DNA of 64,000 nt, from NCBI RefSeq assembly GCF_001854765.1, contig NZ_LJJE01000063.1, forward strand, positions 310,001 to 374,000. Reading direction: 5' to 3'. Below are positions 17,691 to 26,874 of this stretch, piece after piece (position 1 is the first letter of the stretch; every line of letters starts with the position of its first letter). The position numbers and the translations under genes are program-made. This DNA comes from Vibrio sonorensis. Its GTDB lineage: Bacteria > Pseudomonadota > Gammaproteobacteria > Enterobacterales > Vibrionaceae. Below the pieces are notes generated by a model. That model saw only the letters and a list, made by a program, of their open reading frames with translations. It did not search any database and was not told the origin of the DNA.

Positions 17691-17938
17691 GCGTCACTGA
17701 TGCGGGATTCTAGTTCCATTAATCTGTATCTAATTAGTTAGTATCTTCTAGGTTTTAGTGCTGCCTATCCATACACAGAGATTAACGGTTAGCGGCTATA
17801 CAAAAAATGCTTCATTCTGTACTTGGAGTTTGAAAGCTCCACCTTGGACATATTTGTTATGCATTTACCAACTTATATTTTACCTACGGCCTTGGATAGA
17901 TTCCCGTCCAAGGCCTATTTTTTGGTTACAGCGTCACT
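17685..17938 (+). repeat. 14-bp direct repeat pair flanking a 226-bp segment
   Basis: GTTACAGCGTCACT occurs at 17685-17698 and again at 17925-17938. The first copy follows the transposase remnant; the second overlaps the 3' end of the secreted-protein gene. The segment between has no supported gene but contains a strong plus-strand terminator. Possible origins are an insertion with target duplication or the leftover ends of a small element. Confidence 0.55.
17888..17924 (+). terminator. Orphan intrinsic terminator on the plus strand
   Basis: A perfect 9-bp stem GGCCTTGGA / TCCAAGGCC with a 10-base loop is followed by TATTTTTT. No annotated plus-strand gene ends here; the nearest is the dead transposase. 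Confidence 0.7.
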
Positions 17939-18341
17939 CTTCTTTAAGTGCACTTTTTATTGGGGCGAGTTGCCAATCGTTGTAAACATAAGTGCGCAAA
18001 CCTTCCTTGTATCGTACGTTCAAATTACGACTCTCTGTGATAAGCGTAAGTAGCGTCTGGTTTTCGGTGTTGTTAGCCGGGCTAAAACGCAACACGTTTT
18101 CTCTACAAGTTCTGTTTAGTTCAATAGGTGTTCCATTAACCAGTATCACTACGCCTCTTTCATCGACGAAGTATTTGCTTGAGCCACATTCAATTGAATA
18201 GTGACTGATGGTGATTGTGTGGTTCTGATGTAATTCTAGAATAGGTAGCGCAATACTCGTTGCGATGGGCGCGCCCGCTGCAAAAGCTGTACTACTTACA
18301 AGAAACCAAAAGAGAATTATTAAGTACTTTATCTTAAACAA
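17934..18341 (-). CDS. Hypothetical secreted protein
   Basis: 135 residues if translation starts at the TTG at 18341, which has GGGAGCGGA upstream; an ATG at 18386 would add 15 residues. A clear signal peptide (KIKYLIILFWFLVSSTAFA) precedes a domain of about 110 residues with two cysteines (IECGSSKYF and LNRTCREN). No family is recognised. Its last codons lie in the second copy of a 14-bp repeat, so the natural end may have been altered by the rearrangement there. It sits in the accessory scar and may not be conserved. Confidence 0.5.
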   Translation of the reverse strand: MFKIKYLIILFWFLVSSTAFAAGAPIATSIALPILELHQNHTITISHYSIECGSSKYFVDERGVVILVNGTPIELNRTCRENVLRFSPANNTENQTLLTLITESRNLNVRYKEGLRTYVYNDWQLAPIKSALKEE

Positions 18342-18726
18342 AACATTCCGCTCCCACGCTAAAACACTGTCCTTATACACTATCAAACTCGATTTAACAT
18401 TCCAGTTTATCTAGCAAAAACGTGATGATCTTTTTAGATCATTTTAATGAACTGATACCAGCCGGCAATAGTCTACACCTGTCCACAGAATAAAACACTG
18501 CGCGAAAGTATGTGCTTACATCGACCTGTAAGTACGTTGTAATTTTATTACAATGCGTGTTTTGCTGACTTTGTTTTTAGTGAATTATTCTGCCCTAACT
18601 AGTTGTAATTTAAAAGAATAATAGTATTTTAGAGCTGAGTGAAACGGATTTGGACACGTTGATTTTGTTTCGTTAGTTCTAACTTGAATGATTAGCTGGC
18701 TGGATTTCAGGTATAAAAAAAGCGCT
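18342..18726. other. Gene-free stretch with small inverted repeats
   Basis: No supported frame. It contains a weak hairpin ATGATCT TTTT AGATCAT at 18425-18442 followed by TTTT, and the palindrome listed separately at 18537-18553. Confidence 0.4.
18537..18553. promoter_or_regulatory. Perfect 17-bp palindrome (operator-like)
   Basis: TTGTAAT TTT ATTACAA has 7-bp perfect arms and a 3-bp spacer, the size of a dimeric regulator site. The nearest gene it could control is the secreted-protein gene starting about 200 bp away on the minus strand. Confidence 0.4.
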
Positions 18727-18739
18727 CTATTGAGCGCCC
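18715..18739 (-). terminator. Intrinsic terminator of the vxr operon
   Basis: On the minus strand GGGCGCTC AATA GAGCGC is followed by TTTTTTT. The stop codon of the YoaH-type gene lies inside the hairpin loop. Confidence 0.85.
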
Positions 18740-18891
18740 TTCTCTTCTTTGATTTGATGTTGTTTTCTGATTTGCTGTGCAACGATTTTGATTGCTTCTG
18801 CGGTACTGATTCCTTCGGACATAAGCTTCTGGATTTCGTCTACCGCTTTTTGCTGTTCCTCATGTGAGAGAGGAGGTAAATTATCAAGCAT
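18727..18891 (-). CDS. vxrE: UPF0181 family protein YoaH (VxrE position)
   Basis: 54 residues beginning [20 protein letters not shown] and continuing [20 protein letters not shown]. This is a clear match to E. coli YoaH (UPF0181), which starts with the same LPxLxHExQQKAVExIQxLM pattern. The ribosome site and start lie about 60 bp after the TraF-like gene. In V. cholerae, as I recall, a UPF0181 protein is the last gene (vxrE) of the vxr operon, matching its place here. Function is unknown; it is small, helical and cytoplasmic. Confidence 0.85.
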   Translation of the reverse strand: MLDNLPPLSHEEQQKAVDEIQKLMSEGISTAEAIKIVAQQIRKQHQIKEEKGAQ

Positions 18892-18951
18892 TAAAAAGCC
18901 CCTTTTGATTCAGGGGCTGACTATATTACGAAACCGTTCGCGTGGCTAGTA

Positions 18952-20154
18952 TCAGTAGCTTCCTAAGAAGTTGATGTATCCACCCATAGAGTTTTTGTTC
19001 TTGTAGCTAACACCTAAGTCCAACTGAATTAGGTTAAGAGGAGAAAGACCAATACCAGCAGTATATGTATCATCTTCGTTATCATAGACCATATTTCGTT
19101 GCCACCCTGCCCTCAGCTTTAATTGGCGCAATATGTCTATCTCAGCACCGACTCGCAGCATCTGGGTGTTGTCGTTAAAATTGGTGTAACGCTGTTGTTC
19201 GTTCAGATCGTAATCAACACTTAGAGACGCATAATCGCCAACTAATCCAAGTCCCACTGTATAGAGTGGTCGCATTTGGTAGAAGTATTGATTGCTGTAT
19301 GAGCGGCTATGTGAATTCCCTTCAATACCCACGGTTATCGTTCCAGAGAGCTCTTTCGTTTCTATGTCTCGCTTAACCAAGTTGGTTGCAGCGAAGCCTA
19401 CGCGTAAAGGGCCGTGGAACCACAAGAAGCCAGCATCAAGGTTAAACATGGTGTCACCCTGACCGTTTTCTCGGATATCTTTGATGTCGTAGTTGTCTAG
19501 ATTCGCAGTATACACATAGGTGTAAATGCGCTGTAGTTTAGGGCTAATACCAAAAGAGATATGTTGACCTAAAAACGTTTGATACTTAGCCAGTGAGATT
19601 CCAACTTCTGTAATACCGACAGAAACAGCATTAACGCCACTGAGTGATGCGTTCACTGCCGTGTCGATATTTGAGTCACCTGTATTAGAACCGGTATAGA
19701 TGTCGGTTTGAGCGAAAGATTCGGTATACGCTTTGCCAAATACGTTGGCGGCGATAAACTTATTTGGAATTGCAAACGCTACGGCTCCGCCAAGTTCTAG
19801 TTTCGCTTTGTCACCCTGTAACGCATCAAGTGAAGATTGCAATTCGCCCGACCGGCTATAATCGCCATTTTTAGCTTCAGTGATAAGATCTTTCATCTTA
19901 TCGAGGTCGTCTACCATTAGATGCTCATCACTGTAAGCAAGTCCAAAACTCGGGATAAGCATTCCTACGTCGTCGTTACGACGATAAATAGCGGTAATCG
20001 CGGGATTGTAGAAAGGCGCAGTTAAAAAGTTAGCCGAAACAACACCTGTTCCACCCATTGCATCACCGCGTGCTTCAACAGCGTGAATGGCAGCAGATGC
20101 GGGAGCAGCGGCTAAAGCAATTGAAAGCGAAAGAATTTTGATAGACTTTTTCAT
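18952..20154 (-). CDS. vxrD: TraF-like outer-membrane beta-barrel protein (VxrD position)
   Basis: 400 residues with a signal peptide (KKSIKILSLSIALAAAPASA). The opening EARGDAMGGTGVV and the many alternating strands ending in an aromatic residue (INFLGSY) fit the 'conjugal transfer TraF' barrel family PF13729, related to FadL-like barrels. No conjugation genes are present, so the family name does not describe the job here. The gene is fourth in the vxr operon, 60 bp after the DUF2861 gene. A clear paralogue lies at 63365-64000 beside luxPQ, sharing motifs such as the NxDDTQxLRxGxE strand. Confidence 0.8.
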   Translation of the reverse strand: MKKSIKILSLSIALAAAPASAAIHAVEARGDAMGGTGVVSANFLTAPFYNPAITAIYRRNDDVGMLIPSFGLAYSDEHLMVDDLDKMKDLITEAKNGDYSRSGELQSSLDALQGDKAKLELGGAVAFAIPNKFIAANVFGKAYTESFAQTDIYTGSNTGDSNIDTAVNASLSGVNAVSVGITEVGISLAKYQTFLGQHISFGISPKLQRIYTYVYTANLDNYDIKDIRENGQGDTMFNLDAGFLWFHGPLRVGFAATNLVKRDIETKELSGTITVGIEGNSHSRSYSNQYFYQMRPLYTVGLGLVGDYASLSVDYDLNEQQRYTNFNDNTQMLRVGAEIDILRQLKLRAGWQRNMVYDNEDDTYTAGIGLSPLNLIQLDLGVSYKNKNSMGGYINFLGSY

Positions 20155-20214
20155 AACGATATAAACTTTTTATTTCCCTAATGTTTATAACGGCCTATTG
20201 TCTATCATCTTTAG

Positions 20215-21084
20215 CTATTCCTCCACAGAAACATCATAGGTTTTATTAATAATTTGCGATTGTTCTATGATTATTGGCCCTTGCCAACGTTGTTGATTCA
20301 TCGAAACGGCGAGAACATAGCGTCCTGCTGGGACGGTACTAGTATCTATCGAGGTCGGATAGTCAGATTCGGAAACCTGATTCCAGAGTTGATGGTAAGC
20401 GCCGTCTATGTAGTCGTAAAGAGATACTTTTTGTTTGGGGAGTGGACAGTGAGGGTTTAACAATGAACTCTGTTCAATATTCCAACTGTCTTTCGATTGC
20501 CACCTGACTCCGATAGTCGAGTTTGGTTCTCCTATGAGTAACCAAGAGCTCCATGTTGTATTATCACGCGAGGTAATATCTACTCGATAAAGCCCCATGG
20601 GTAATCGGCTGTTAAGGTTGTAACGTTTTGAATATACGTTACCTCCGTTAACGGCCTCTCTCTCTGTTAAGAGATCATCATTTGAGATAACTTTAGAGAC
20701 CCATTGTGACATTGTCACGTCCTTTAGTTCCTTTGACGTCGTGACTTCAACAGTCGTTCTATAGGTGTCCCTACCTGGACTTTGAATCTCTGTTCGCCTT
20801 ACTACAACAGAATCGATCCATTCGGGAAATGTCCTTGTATCAAGGCTTTTTCCACAATCGACAGCAAGAGATTGAACTAAAATGTCGTTTAAATGAGGAG
20901 CAAGTGCCCTATTTTTTTCCAATTGCCACACTTCTACCAGTGATGAGAACATCGCTGGTAAATCATTATTGAGCAGATTCTTATGGGCTTGAATTAACGG
21001 GCTGTTGTTTTCAAACCATGGAACAGTGTTGGCGTTGAGCGCGCCAGACACAAGTGCCAAAGCAAATAGGGTTTTACTTTTCAT
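20215..21084 (-). CDS. vxrC: DUF2861 periplasmic protein (VxrC position)
   Basis: 289 residues with a short signal peptide (KSKTLFALALVSGALNA). Three Cys and several beta-rich repeats follow (GLYRVDITSRDNTTWSSWLL, then GRYVLAVSMNQQRWQGPI), suggesting periplasmic Ig-like modules. It starts 1 bp after the vxrB stop, so it is translationally coupled to the response regulator. I assign DUF2861 and the vxrC name from its place between vxrB and the TraF-like gene, as in the V. cholerae vxrABCDE cluster. Its mechanism is unknown; a role in envelope or wall stress is inferred from the operon. Confidence 0.75.
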   Translation of the reverse strand: MKSKTLFALALVSGALNANTVPWFENNSPLIQAHKNLLNNDLPAMFSSLVEVWQLEKNRALAPHLNDILVQSLAVDCGKSLDTRTFPEWIDSVVVRRTEIQSPGRDTYRTTVEVTTSKELKDVTMSQWVSKVISNDDLLTEREAVNGGNVYSKRYNLNSRLPMGLYRVDITSRDNTTWSSWLLIGEPNSTIGVRWQSKDSWNIEQSSLLNPHCPLPKQKVSLYDYIDGAYHQLWNQVSESDYPTSIDTSTVPAGRYVLAVSMNQQRWQGPIIIEQSQIINKTYDVSVEE

Positions 21085-21085
21085 T

Positions 21086-21745
21086 TTATGCTTTCATTTT
21101 ATAACCGACACCACGTAGCGTTTCGATTTCTAAACCGGGTAGTTTCTGTCTCAACTGGAGAACGTGTGTATCTACTGTTCGCGTCGTCGGGAAGTGATTG
21201 TAGCCCCACACGTGATCAAGTAGTTCGTCACGCGTAAACACGCGCCCAAGGTTGCTTGCCAAGAAGAGCAGTAAGTCAAACTCGGTGCGCGTAAGCGTTA
21301 TGCTTTCGCCTTTGTAGAAAACTTCACGAGTTGACTTATCGATAGTCAGGTCCGCGGTTTTGACTTGAGCATCGTCCTGCGCTTCGCCATCCGGTGAACG
21401 CAATTGAGCGCGGATACGAGCAAATAGCTCAGCTTCTGCAAAAGGTTTGGTTAGGTAGTCATTGGCGCCAGAATCTAGTCCCGCTACCTTATCTTTAACC
21501 GTCACTAACGCCGTGAGTAGAATCACTGGTACATCTTTGATGCCTTTCCAATTTGGTAGATGAGTGACAGAGTCGCCATCTGGCAACTGACGATCAAGTA
21601 TGACTAAATCAGCTTTACTCCAGTACTGTTCAACATCAGCAATTGTTTCCGCATGGAAACATTCGTAACCCGCTTGTTCTAGGCTGACTAGTAATCCGTC
21701 TGCCAGGTTCTTATCGTCTTCAACTAGTAGCAGTGTCTGTTTCAC
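21086..21745 (-). CDS. vxrB: OmpR-family response regulator VxrB/WigR
   Basis: 219 residues from the GTG at 21745, chosen because GGAG lies upstream and KQTLLLVEDD is the usual receiver start; upstream in-frame starts would add 12 residues. The receiver domain has the acidic pair (VEDD), the phospho-acceptor Asp in VILDRQLPDG and Lys in LTKPF. The C-terminal winged helix ends RTVDTHVLQLRQKLPG. It overlaps the end of vxrA by 26 bp. In V. cholerae VxrB (WigR) controls cell-wall synthesis, type VI secretion and biofilm genes. Confidence 0.88.
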   Translation of the reverse strand: MKQTLLLVEDDKNLADGLLVSLEQAGYECFHAETIADVEQYWSKADLVILDRQLPDGDSVTHLPNWKGIKDVPVILLTALVTVKDKVAGLDSGANDYLTKPFAEAELFARIRAQLRSPDGEAQDDAQVKTADLTIDKSTREVFYKGESITLTRTEFDLLLFLASNLGRVFTRDELLDHVWGYNHFPTTRTVDTHVLQLRQKLPGLEIETLRGVGYKMKA

Positions 21746-23172
21746 AGGGGATCTCCAATATAAATGTTGTTGGTGGGCCAACCAGTTTCATCTTGCCACC
21801 CATTCTTCCAACCATAGATTCTACAATCGTTAAGCCAAGGCCTAACCCACTTTTACTTACAAATGGTTTGCGCAGTTCTCGCCAATCTTTCTGGGATAGC
21901 GCGCCTTGGTCAATAACCTTTATTACGATCTGGTTCTCAGACGTTTCTACATCGAGGACCGTCGGTGCAACGCCGTATTTAATGGCATTGCGTATCAAAT
22001 TATCTATACATGTTCCAAGCCAGTAGACATTGAGCTTGGCAGACACGTCTTGGTTAATTCTCAGTTCTACATTGTCTGAAAATTCGTCAGAAACTTTATA
22101 CTCTAACCACTCTTGCACAGATGGTACCCAATCGGTCGCAAGAGGCTTATTGTCAGACTGCAAATAGTCTTTACTCGCTTCGGCAAGTTGTCTCAAGCGT
22201 CTTGAGTCTTCGCACAGTCTTCGGAACTCGTCGTACACCGACTCTGGAAGATGTTCAAATTCTCTTCTAAAGCCTTCTACAGTGAGTGAAAGACTCGCAA
22301 TCGGTGTCCTCAGTTCATGAGTTAAGATTTGTAAGACCAACATTCTGCTTTTCAGTTCCTGTCGTTTGGTATTCCAACGATAGATCGACCAACCGATCAC
22401 TAGCAAAACATTGGCAATCACGAGAATAACCATACTAATTCGCAACAGATCAGATTGATCTTGGTTATCCCAACAAATATTGCCTCTTTGAACGAAACAG
22501 GTGCCACTTTCGTTCACCATTCGAAAACTCAACCCCGCTTCATCGAGGTTTGCTTTCCAAACTGATTCTTCGAATACAAAGTAGTTGTCGTTTTGTCTAA
22601 GCCAAAAATAACCTTGTTCCATGAACATACTTGAACCCGCAATTAATGCCGTAATAGTATCAGCTCATTCGTTGAAGGCGGCCAAGCAGAGTTGTTTTTG
22701 GGGCGAGTGGCCGTTCGAGAATGTGCATGTATTTTTGTAGAGTAGCCAACTTATGCGGGAAAACTTGCACATAGCGTTTTGCGTAAGTCCCTCCCCCCGG
22801 ATGTATATGAGAACTGCGAGCAAACCAACGATTCGACAGAGTATTTCCCTTACACAGAGTTCGGGTAAACACTAAAGGCTCAGTGGTTAAAGGGCTAAGA
22901 GGCAGTTGCCCACTGCAGGTTTGTGCAAGTTGATAAAGTCTTTGGATGTCTTTCAATGGATACTGAGTCGTTTGTGGCATCATTGACTCAGGGGTTAAAA
23001 GACGTGTTGGGTAATCCGATTGCAACACTCTAATATCGTATGACGCACTGGCTTGGGCAGGATCAAAAAGATCGACAAAGGTGTCGATTCGCTCAGGCAA
23101 GGAGTTTGCAGTAACAGGTTGACCTATCAACGCAAGCAATGCGAACAGAAATTTTAATGCTGTTTTGTTCAA
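21720..23172 (-). pseudogene. vxrA: Sensor histidine kinase VxrA/WigK, frameshifted
   Basis: From 23172 a signal peptide (FLFALLALIGQPVTA) and DUF3404 sensor domain run to a stop at 22660. In the frame one base forward the protein continues ADTITALIAGSSMFMEQGYF, then a membrane helix (ISMVILVIANVLLVIGWSIY), the HisKA box LQILTHELRTPIASL and an HATPase with NLIRNAIKYG and SGLGLGLTIVE. One inserted base, or two lost ones, near 22662-22668 explains the split. Sensor and kinase are normally one protein in V. cholerae VxrA, which responds to cell-wall damage. The kinase half lacks a membrane-targeting start of its own, so the break would inactivate the system if real. Confidence 0.82.
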
Positions 23173-23267
23173 AATTACAGGAACTTAAATCAGATGTTTA
23201 CTGAACAGAATAATACATTGTCGCAGAAATATACACGGCAATTGTAAGTTCCCTGTCAAAATCTCCA

Positions 23268-23297
23268 TAAAAATAAAGCCAGCATGAAGCTGGCTTT
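23268..23297 (-). terminator. Intrinsic terminator of pntAB
   Basis: On the minus strand AAAGCCAGC TTCAT GCTGGCTTT is followed by ATTTTT. Confidence 0.82.
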
Positions 23298-23320
23298 AAA
23301 ATAAGGATGGAGCGTTTAAT

Positions 23321-24721
23321 TTACGCAGTAAGCGCTTTCGCTATAGCGTCAACACTATCCTTCGCATCACCAAATAGCATTGATGTATTGTCTTTAAAGA
23401 ACAATGGGTTTTGAACGCCAGCGTAACCAGTGTTCATCGAACGCTTAAACACAATAACGTTTTGAGCATTCCAAACTTCCAATACAGGCATACCTGCGAT
23501 TGGGCTATTTGGATCTTCTAGTGCGGCTGGGTTAACAGTATCGTTCGCACCGATGACCAATACGGTATCTGTCTCATCGAAGTCGTCGTTGATCTCATCC
23601 ATTTCAAGAACGATATCGTACGGTACTTTAGCCTCAGCAAGCAGTACGTTCATATGACCAGGTAGACGCCCCGCTACTGGGTGAATACCAAAGCGTACTT
23701 CAACACCTTGTGCACGAAGCTTTTCAGTGATTTCGTGAACTGGGTACTGCGCTTGAGCAACTGCCATACCGTATCCAGGAGTGATAATCACTCGCTTAGA
23801 GTTTTTCAGCATATCAGCAACATCTTCAGCGCTGGTTTCGCGGTGCTCACCTTGCTCAACGTCATCTGAAACAACAACTTCTTGACCAAAACCACCCGCA
23901 ATTACACTGATAAACGAACGGTTCATCGCCTTACACATAATGTAAGAAAGAATTGCACCTGACGAACCTACTAGAGCACCTGTAACGATCAAAAGATCGT
24001 TTGCTAGCATAAAGCCAGCCGCCGCCGCTGCCCAACCAGAGTATGAGTTAAGCATTGAAACGACAACAGGCATATCAGCGCCACCGATAGATGCCACTAA
24101 GTGATAGCCAAATACAAACGCGATTAACGTCATTACGATAAGGGCTAGGTTGCTGCCACCAACGTTAACGAAGTGAATCATAAGCAGCGTTGAAACAACG
24201 ATAGCCGCCAAGTTCATTTTGTGTTTGTGTGGAAGGTTAAGTGGCGAGGAAGAGATAATGCCACGTAGCTTACCAAAGGCAACAACTGAACCAGTGAAGG
24301 TTACCGCGCCGATAAACACACCTAAAAATACTTCGATTAGGTGGATAACGTGCTCGGCGTGTTGCATCGCTGGGTCAATAGATACCGGAGGCGGTGGAGC
24401 CATATAGCTGTTGAAACCCACTAGAACTGCTGCCATACCTACAAAGCTGTGTAGAATGGCTACTAGTTCTGGCATTTCTGTCATTTCTACTTTTCTTGCG
24501 TAGAAAATACCGATTGCGCCACCAATCACCATCGCGATGATGATCCAACCAAACCCTTGTGAATCTGGGCCAAATATCGTTGCGATCAACGCGATCGCCA
24601 TACCAGCAATACCGTAGTAGTTACCTGAGCGCGCTGATTCTTGCTTAGAAAGCCCTGCGAGACTCAAAATAAAAAACACTGCAGCAACAATATATGCTGC
24701 TTGTACTAATCCTGCAGACAT
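23321..24721 (-). CDS. pntB: NAD(P) transhydrogenase subunit beta
   Basis: 466 residues, like E. coli PntB (462). The N-terminal two thirds has about nine membrane helices ([20 protein letters not shown] is a conserved loop). The C-terminal NADP-binding domain III carries [20 protein letters not shown] and [14 protein letters not shown]. With PntA it forms the proton-translocating transhydrogenase in the inner membrane, which makes NADPH from NADH using the proton gradient. It starts 14 bp after pntA and ends at an intrinsic terminator. Confidence 0.95.
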   Translation of the reverse strand: MSAGLVQAAYIVAAVFFILSLAGLSKQESARSGNYYGIAGMAIALIATIFGPDSQGFGWIIIAMVIGGAIGIFYARKVEMTEMPELVAILHSFVGMAAVLVGFNSYMAPPPPVSIDPAMQHAEHVIHLIEVFLGVFIGAVTFTGSVVAFGKLRGIISSSPLNLPHKHKMNLAAIVVSTLLMIHFVNVGGSNLALIVMTLIAFVFGYHLVASIGGADMPVVVSMLNSYSGWAAAAAGFMLANDLLIVTGALVGSSGAILSYIMCKAMNRSFISVIAGGFGQEVVVSDDVEQGEHRETSAEDVADMLKNSKRVIITPGYGMAVAQAQYPVHEITEKLRAQGVEVRFGIHPVAGRLPGHMNVLLAEAKVPYDIVLEMDEINDDFDETDTVLVIGANDTVNPAALEDPNSPIAGMPVLEVWNAQNVIVFKRSMNTGYAGVQNPLFFKDNTSMLFGDAKDSVDAIAKALTA

Positions 24722-24735
24722 TGGTTACTCCCTTC

Positions 24736-26289
24736 TTAGTCTTTGCGGAACATTTCCAACATGCGCTTGGTGACGGTAAATCCACCAAAGATGTTGATAC
24801 TTGCTATAAGAACAGCGATAAACGCGAGGAAAGTAACAAATCCATTTCCGTGGCCTATCTGCAAGAGTGCACCAACGACAATAATGCCGGAAATCGCGTT
24901 AGTTACTGACATAAGAGGAGTGTGCAACGCATGAGTAACGTTCCAAACAACGTAGTATCCAACTACACACGCTAAAACAAAAACAGTAAAGTGCGCGAGG
25001 AATGCAGGTGGCGCTACAGAGGCGACCCATGCAAAGGCACCAACACCAGCGGCCAAAGCAGCAATCTTTTTGATTGGAGAAACAGGTTCTTCAACTTTAG
25101 GTTCTGCAACAGGTTCAGGTTTTGGCTGAGCTTGTGGTTGAGCTGAAACTTGAATTGGTGGCGCAGGCCAAGTAATTTCGCCCTCTTTAACAACTGTTAC
25201 ACCGCGAATAACTACGTCTTCGAAGTCGATATCGATGTTGCCATCTTTCTCTTTACACAGAAGTTTTAAAAGGTTGACCAAATTGGTTGCGTACAACTGT
25301 GAAGATTGCGTAGGTAATCGACCTACCATATCTGTGTAACCAACAACTTTTACGCCATTTTCAGTAGTGAAAACCTGATCCGCAACTGTGTATTCACAGT
25401 TACCGCCATTCGCAGCTGCAAGGTCAACAATCACACTGCCCGGCTTCATGCTGTCGACCATCTCTTTAGTGATCAACTTCGGCGCTGGTTTACCCGGAAT
25501 TAGTGCTGTCGTTACGATGATATCAACATCTTTGGCTTGTTCTGCGTACAGCTCTGCCGCTTTCTTATTGAAATCGTCAGACATCTCTTTTGCATAACCA
25601 TCGCCAGAGCCAGTATCTTCTTCGAAGTCAACAGTTAGGAACTCTGCACCCATTGATTCTACTTGTTCAGCGACTTCAGGACGAACGTCGAACGCTCGTA
25701 CGATAGCACCAAGGCTACCAGCTGCACCGATGGCAGCAAGACCCGCTACACCAGCACCGGCGACAAGTACTTTCGCAGGTGGTACTTTACCCGCAGCAGT
25801 AATTTGGCCAGTAAAGAATCGTCCAAACTCGTGAGCCGCTTCTACAACAGCTCGATAACCTGCAATGTTTGCCATTGAAGATAGAGCATCTAGTGCTTGG
25901 GCGCGAGAAATACGAGGAACTGAATCCATTGCCATAACATTGATCTTTTTAGAAGAAAGCTTCTCCATCAATGCTTCATTTTGTGCAGGCCAGATAAAAC
26001 TGATTAATGTCGCCCCTTCCTTTATTAGCGCGATTTCATCAACGGTATCGGATTCACCCGTTAAAGGTGCATTAACCTTAAAGATTAGATCTGAGTTCCA
26101 CACTTCTTCAGAAGATGAAACAGTGGCTCCTGCCGCTTGGTAGGCAGCGTCGTCAAAACTTGCAAGCGCACCAGCTTGCGATTCGATGATGACTTCAAAG
26201 CCTAACTTAATTAGCTGCTCAACTGACTTTGGTGAGGCAGCAACTCGCGTTTCTCCTGCGAGTAGTTCTTTTGGTACACCAATTTGCAT
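24736..26289 (-). CDS. pntA: NAD(P) transhydrogenase subunit alpha
   Basis: 517 residues from the ATG at 26289, which has AAGGAA upstream; the open frame extends further but [17 protein letters not shown] is the family start. The NAD-binding domain I (about 1-380) includes [20 protein letters not shown] and the RQD-loop-like [12 protein letters not shown] Pro/Gln/Glu-rich linker (about 390-415) leads to membrane helices of domain II (about 425-510). First gene of pntAB. The 294 bp upstream hold its promoter and the terminator of the next minus-strand gene. Confidence 0.95.
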   Translation of the reverse strand: MQIGVPKELLAGETRVAASPKSVEQLIKLGFEVIIESQAGALASFDDAAYQAAGATVSSSEEVWNSDLIFKVNAPLTGESDTVDEIALIKEGATLISFIWPAQNEALMEKLSSKKINVMAMDSVPRISRAQALDALSSMANIAGYRAVVEAAHEFGRFFTGQITAAGKVPPAKVLVAGAGVAGLAAIGAAGSLGAIVRAFDVRPEVAEQVESMGAEFLTVDFEEDTGSGDGYAKEMSDDFNKKAAELYAEQAKDVDIIVTTALIPGKPAPKLITKEMVDSMKPGSVIVDLAAANGGNCEYTVADQVFTTENGVKVVGYTDMVGRLPTQSSQLYATNLVNLLKLLCKEKDGNIDIDFEDVVIRGVTVVKEGEITWPAPPIQVSAQPQAQPKPEPVAEPKVEEPVSPIKKIAALAAGVGAFAWVASVAPPAFLAHFTVFVLACVVGYYVVWNVTHALHTPLMSVTNAISGIIVVGALLQIGHGNGFVTFLAFIAVLIASINIFGGFTVTKRMLEMFRKD

Positions 26290-26511
26290 AGCTATTCCTT
26301 GACTATTGGCACAATGATTACTCTGTTTGTATCGAACGCTAGACCAATCTGCAAGTGTTTTGTAATTAAAATACAAAAAATCATTACATATAACTTAAGG
26401 TAATGAACTTACAGCCCTAATATTTAGTAATGAAACAACACTTATTGCCGTTGTGGTCTTACCAGATAAGGGAGAATCGTTAATAAAACAGTAAATTAGT
26501 TACGTGCATGC

Positions 26512-26551
26512 AAAAATAAAAAGAGCCATCAGCATAGCGGCTAATGGCTCC
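26512..26551 (-). terminator. Intrinsic terminator after HlyU-domain gene
   Basis: On the minus strand GAGCCAT with ATGGCTC (loop of about 15 with internal pairing) is followed by TTTTTATTTTT. Confidence 0.78.
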
Positions 26552-26583
26552 AAAATTTATGATTCCAGTCAATTTGCTAAGGG

Positions 26584-26865
26584 CTAATTAAAAATATTAT
26601 CACCCATTTGATCGATAAACATATGCGCCTTTTTTAGCATAAATTCATTAGCATCCGATTCACTTGGCAAAACATCAGATCGTATAAAGCGATGCACCTT
26701 AATTTCGCCATCTATTTCTTTGGTTATTCTACCCGCTATCCTGTACTGACCACTTTCGGGTAACGATTCTTGGTATATTAAGTACCCTTTATATTCAACA
26801 GGTTCGACTTCTTTAGGCTTAGCTGGTTCTTGTTTACTACCGAACAGACGTGAAAATAGTCCCAC
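26584..26865 (-). CDS. HlyU-domain small protein (PF10115 type)
   Basis: 93 residues: MGLFSRLFGSKQEPAKPK, then YKGYLIYQESLPESGQYRIAGR and FIRSDVLPSESDANEFMLKK. This is the pattern of the 'transcriptional activator HlyU' Pfam family. It is unrelated to the ArsR-type HlyU regulator of V. cholerae, so the label should not be read as a virulence regulator. The amphipathic N-terminus (GLFSRLFG) could associate with membrane. It follows the ComFB gene by 9 bp in the same operon. Confidence 0.7.
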   Translation of the reverse strand: MGLFSRLFGSKQEPAKPKEVEPVEYKGYLIYQESLPESGQYRIAGRITKEIDGEIKVHRFIRSDVLPSESDANEFMLKKAHMFIDQMGDNIFN

Positions 26866-26874
26866 GCTTTCTCC

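Noticed and set aside
17823..17938. Possible integron attC site, because of the strong hairpin and a GTTATGC sequence
   Set aside because: The paired GTTRRRY/RYYYAAC ends and extrahelical-base layout are not present; a simple terminator explains the hairpin.
17758..18053. Overlapping plus-strand frames of 69-76 codons in the scar region
   Set aside because: They lack ribosome sites, overlap each other, the repeat, the terminator and the secreted-protein gene, and show no recognisable protein.
18952..20154. Conjugative transfer system suggested by the TraF family name
   Set aside because: No other tra genes, relaxase or coupling protein is present; the gene belongs to the vxr operon.
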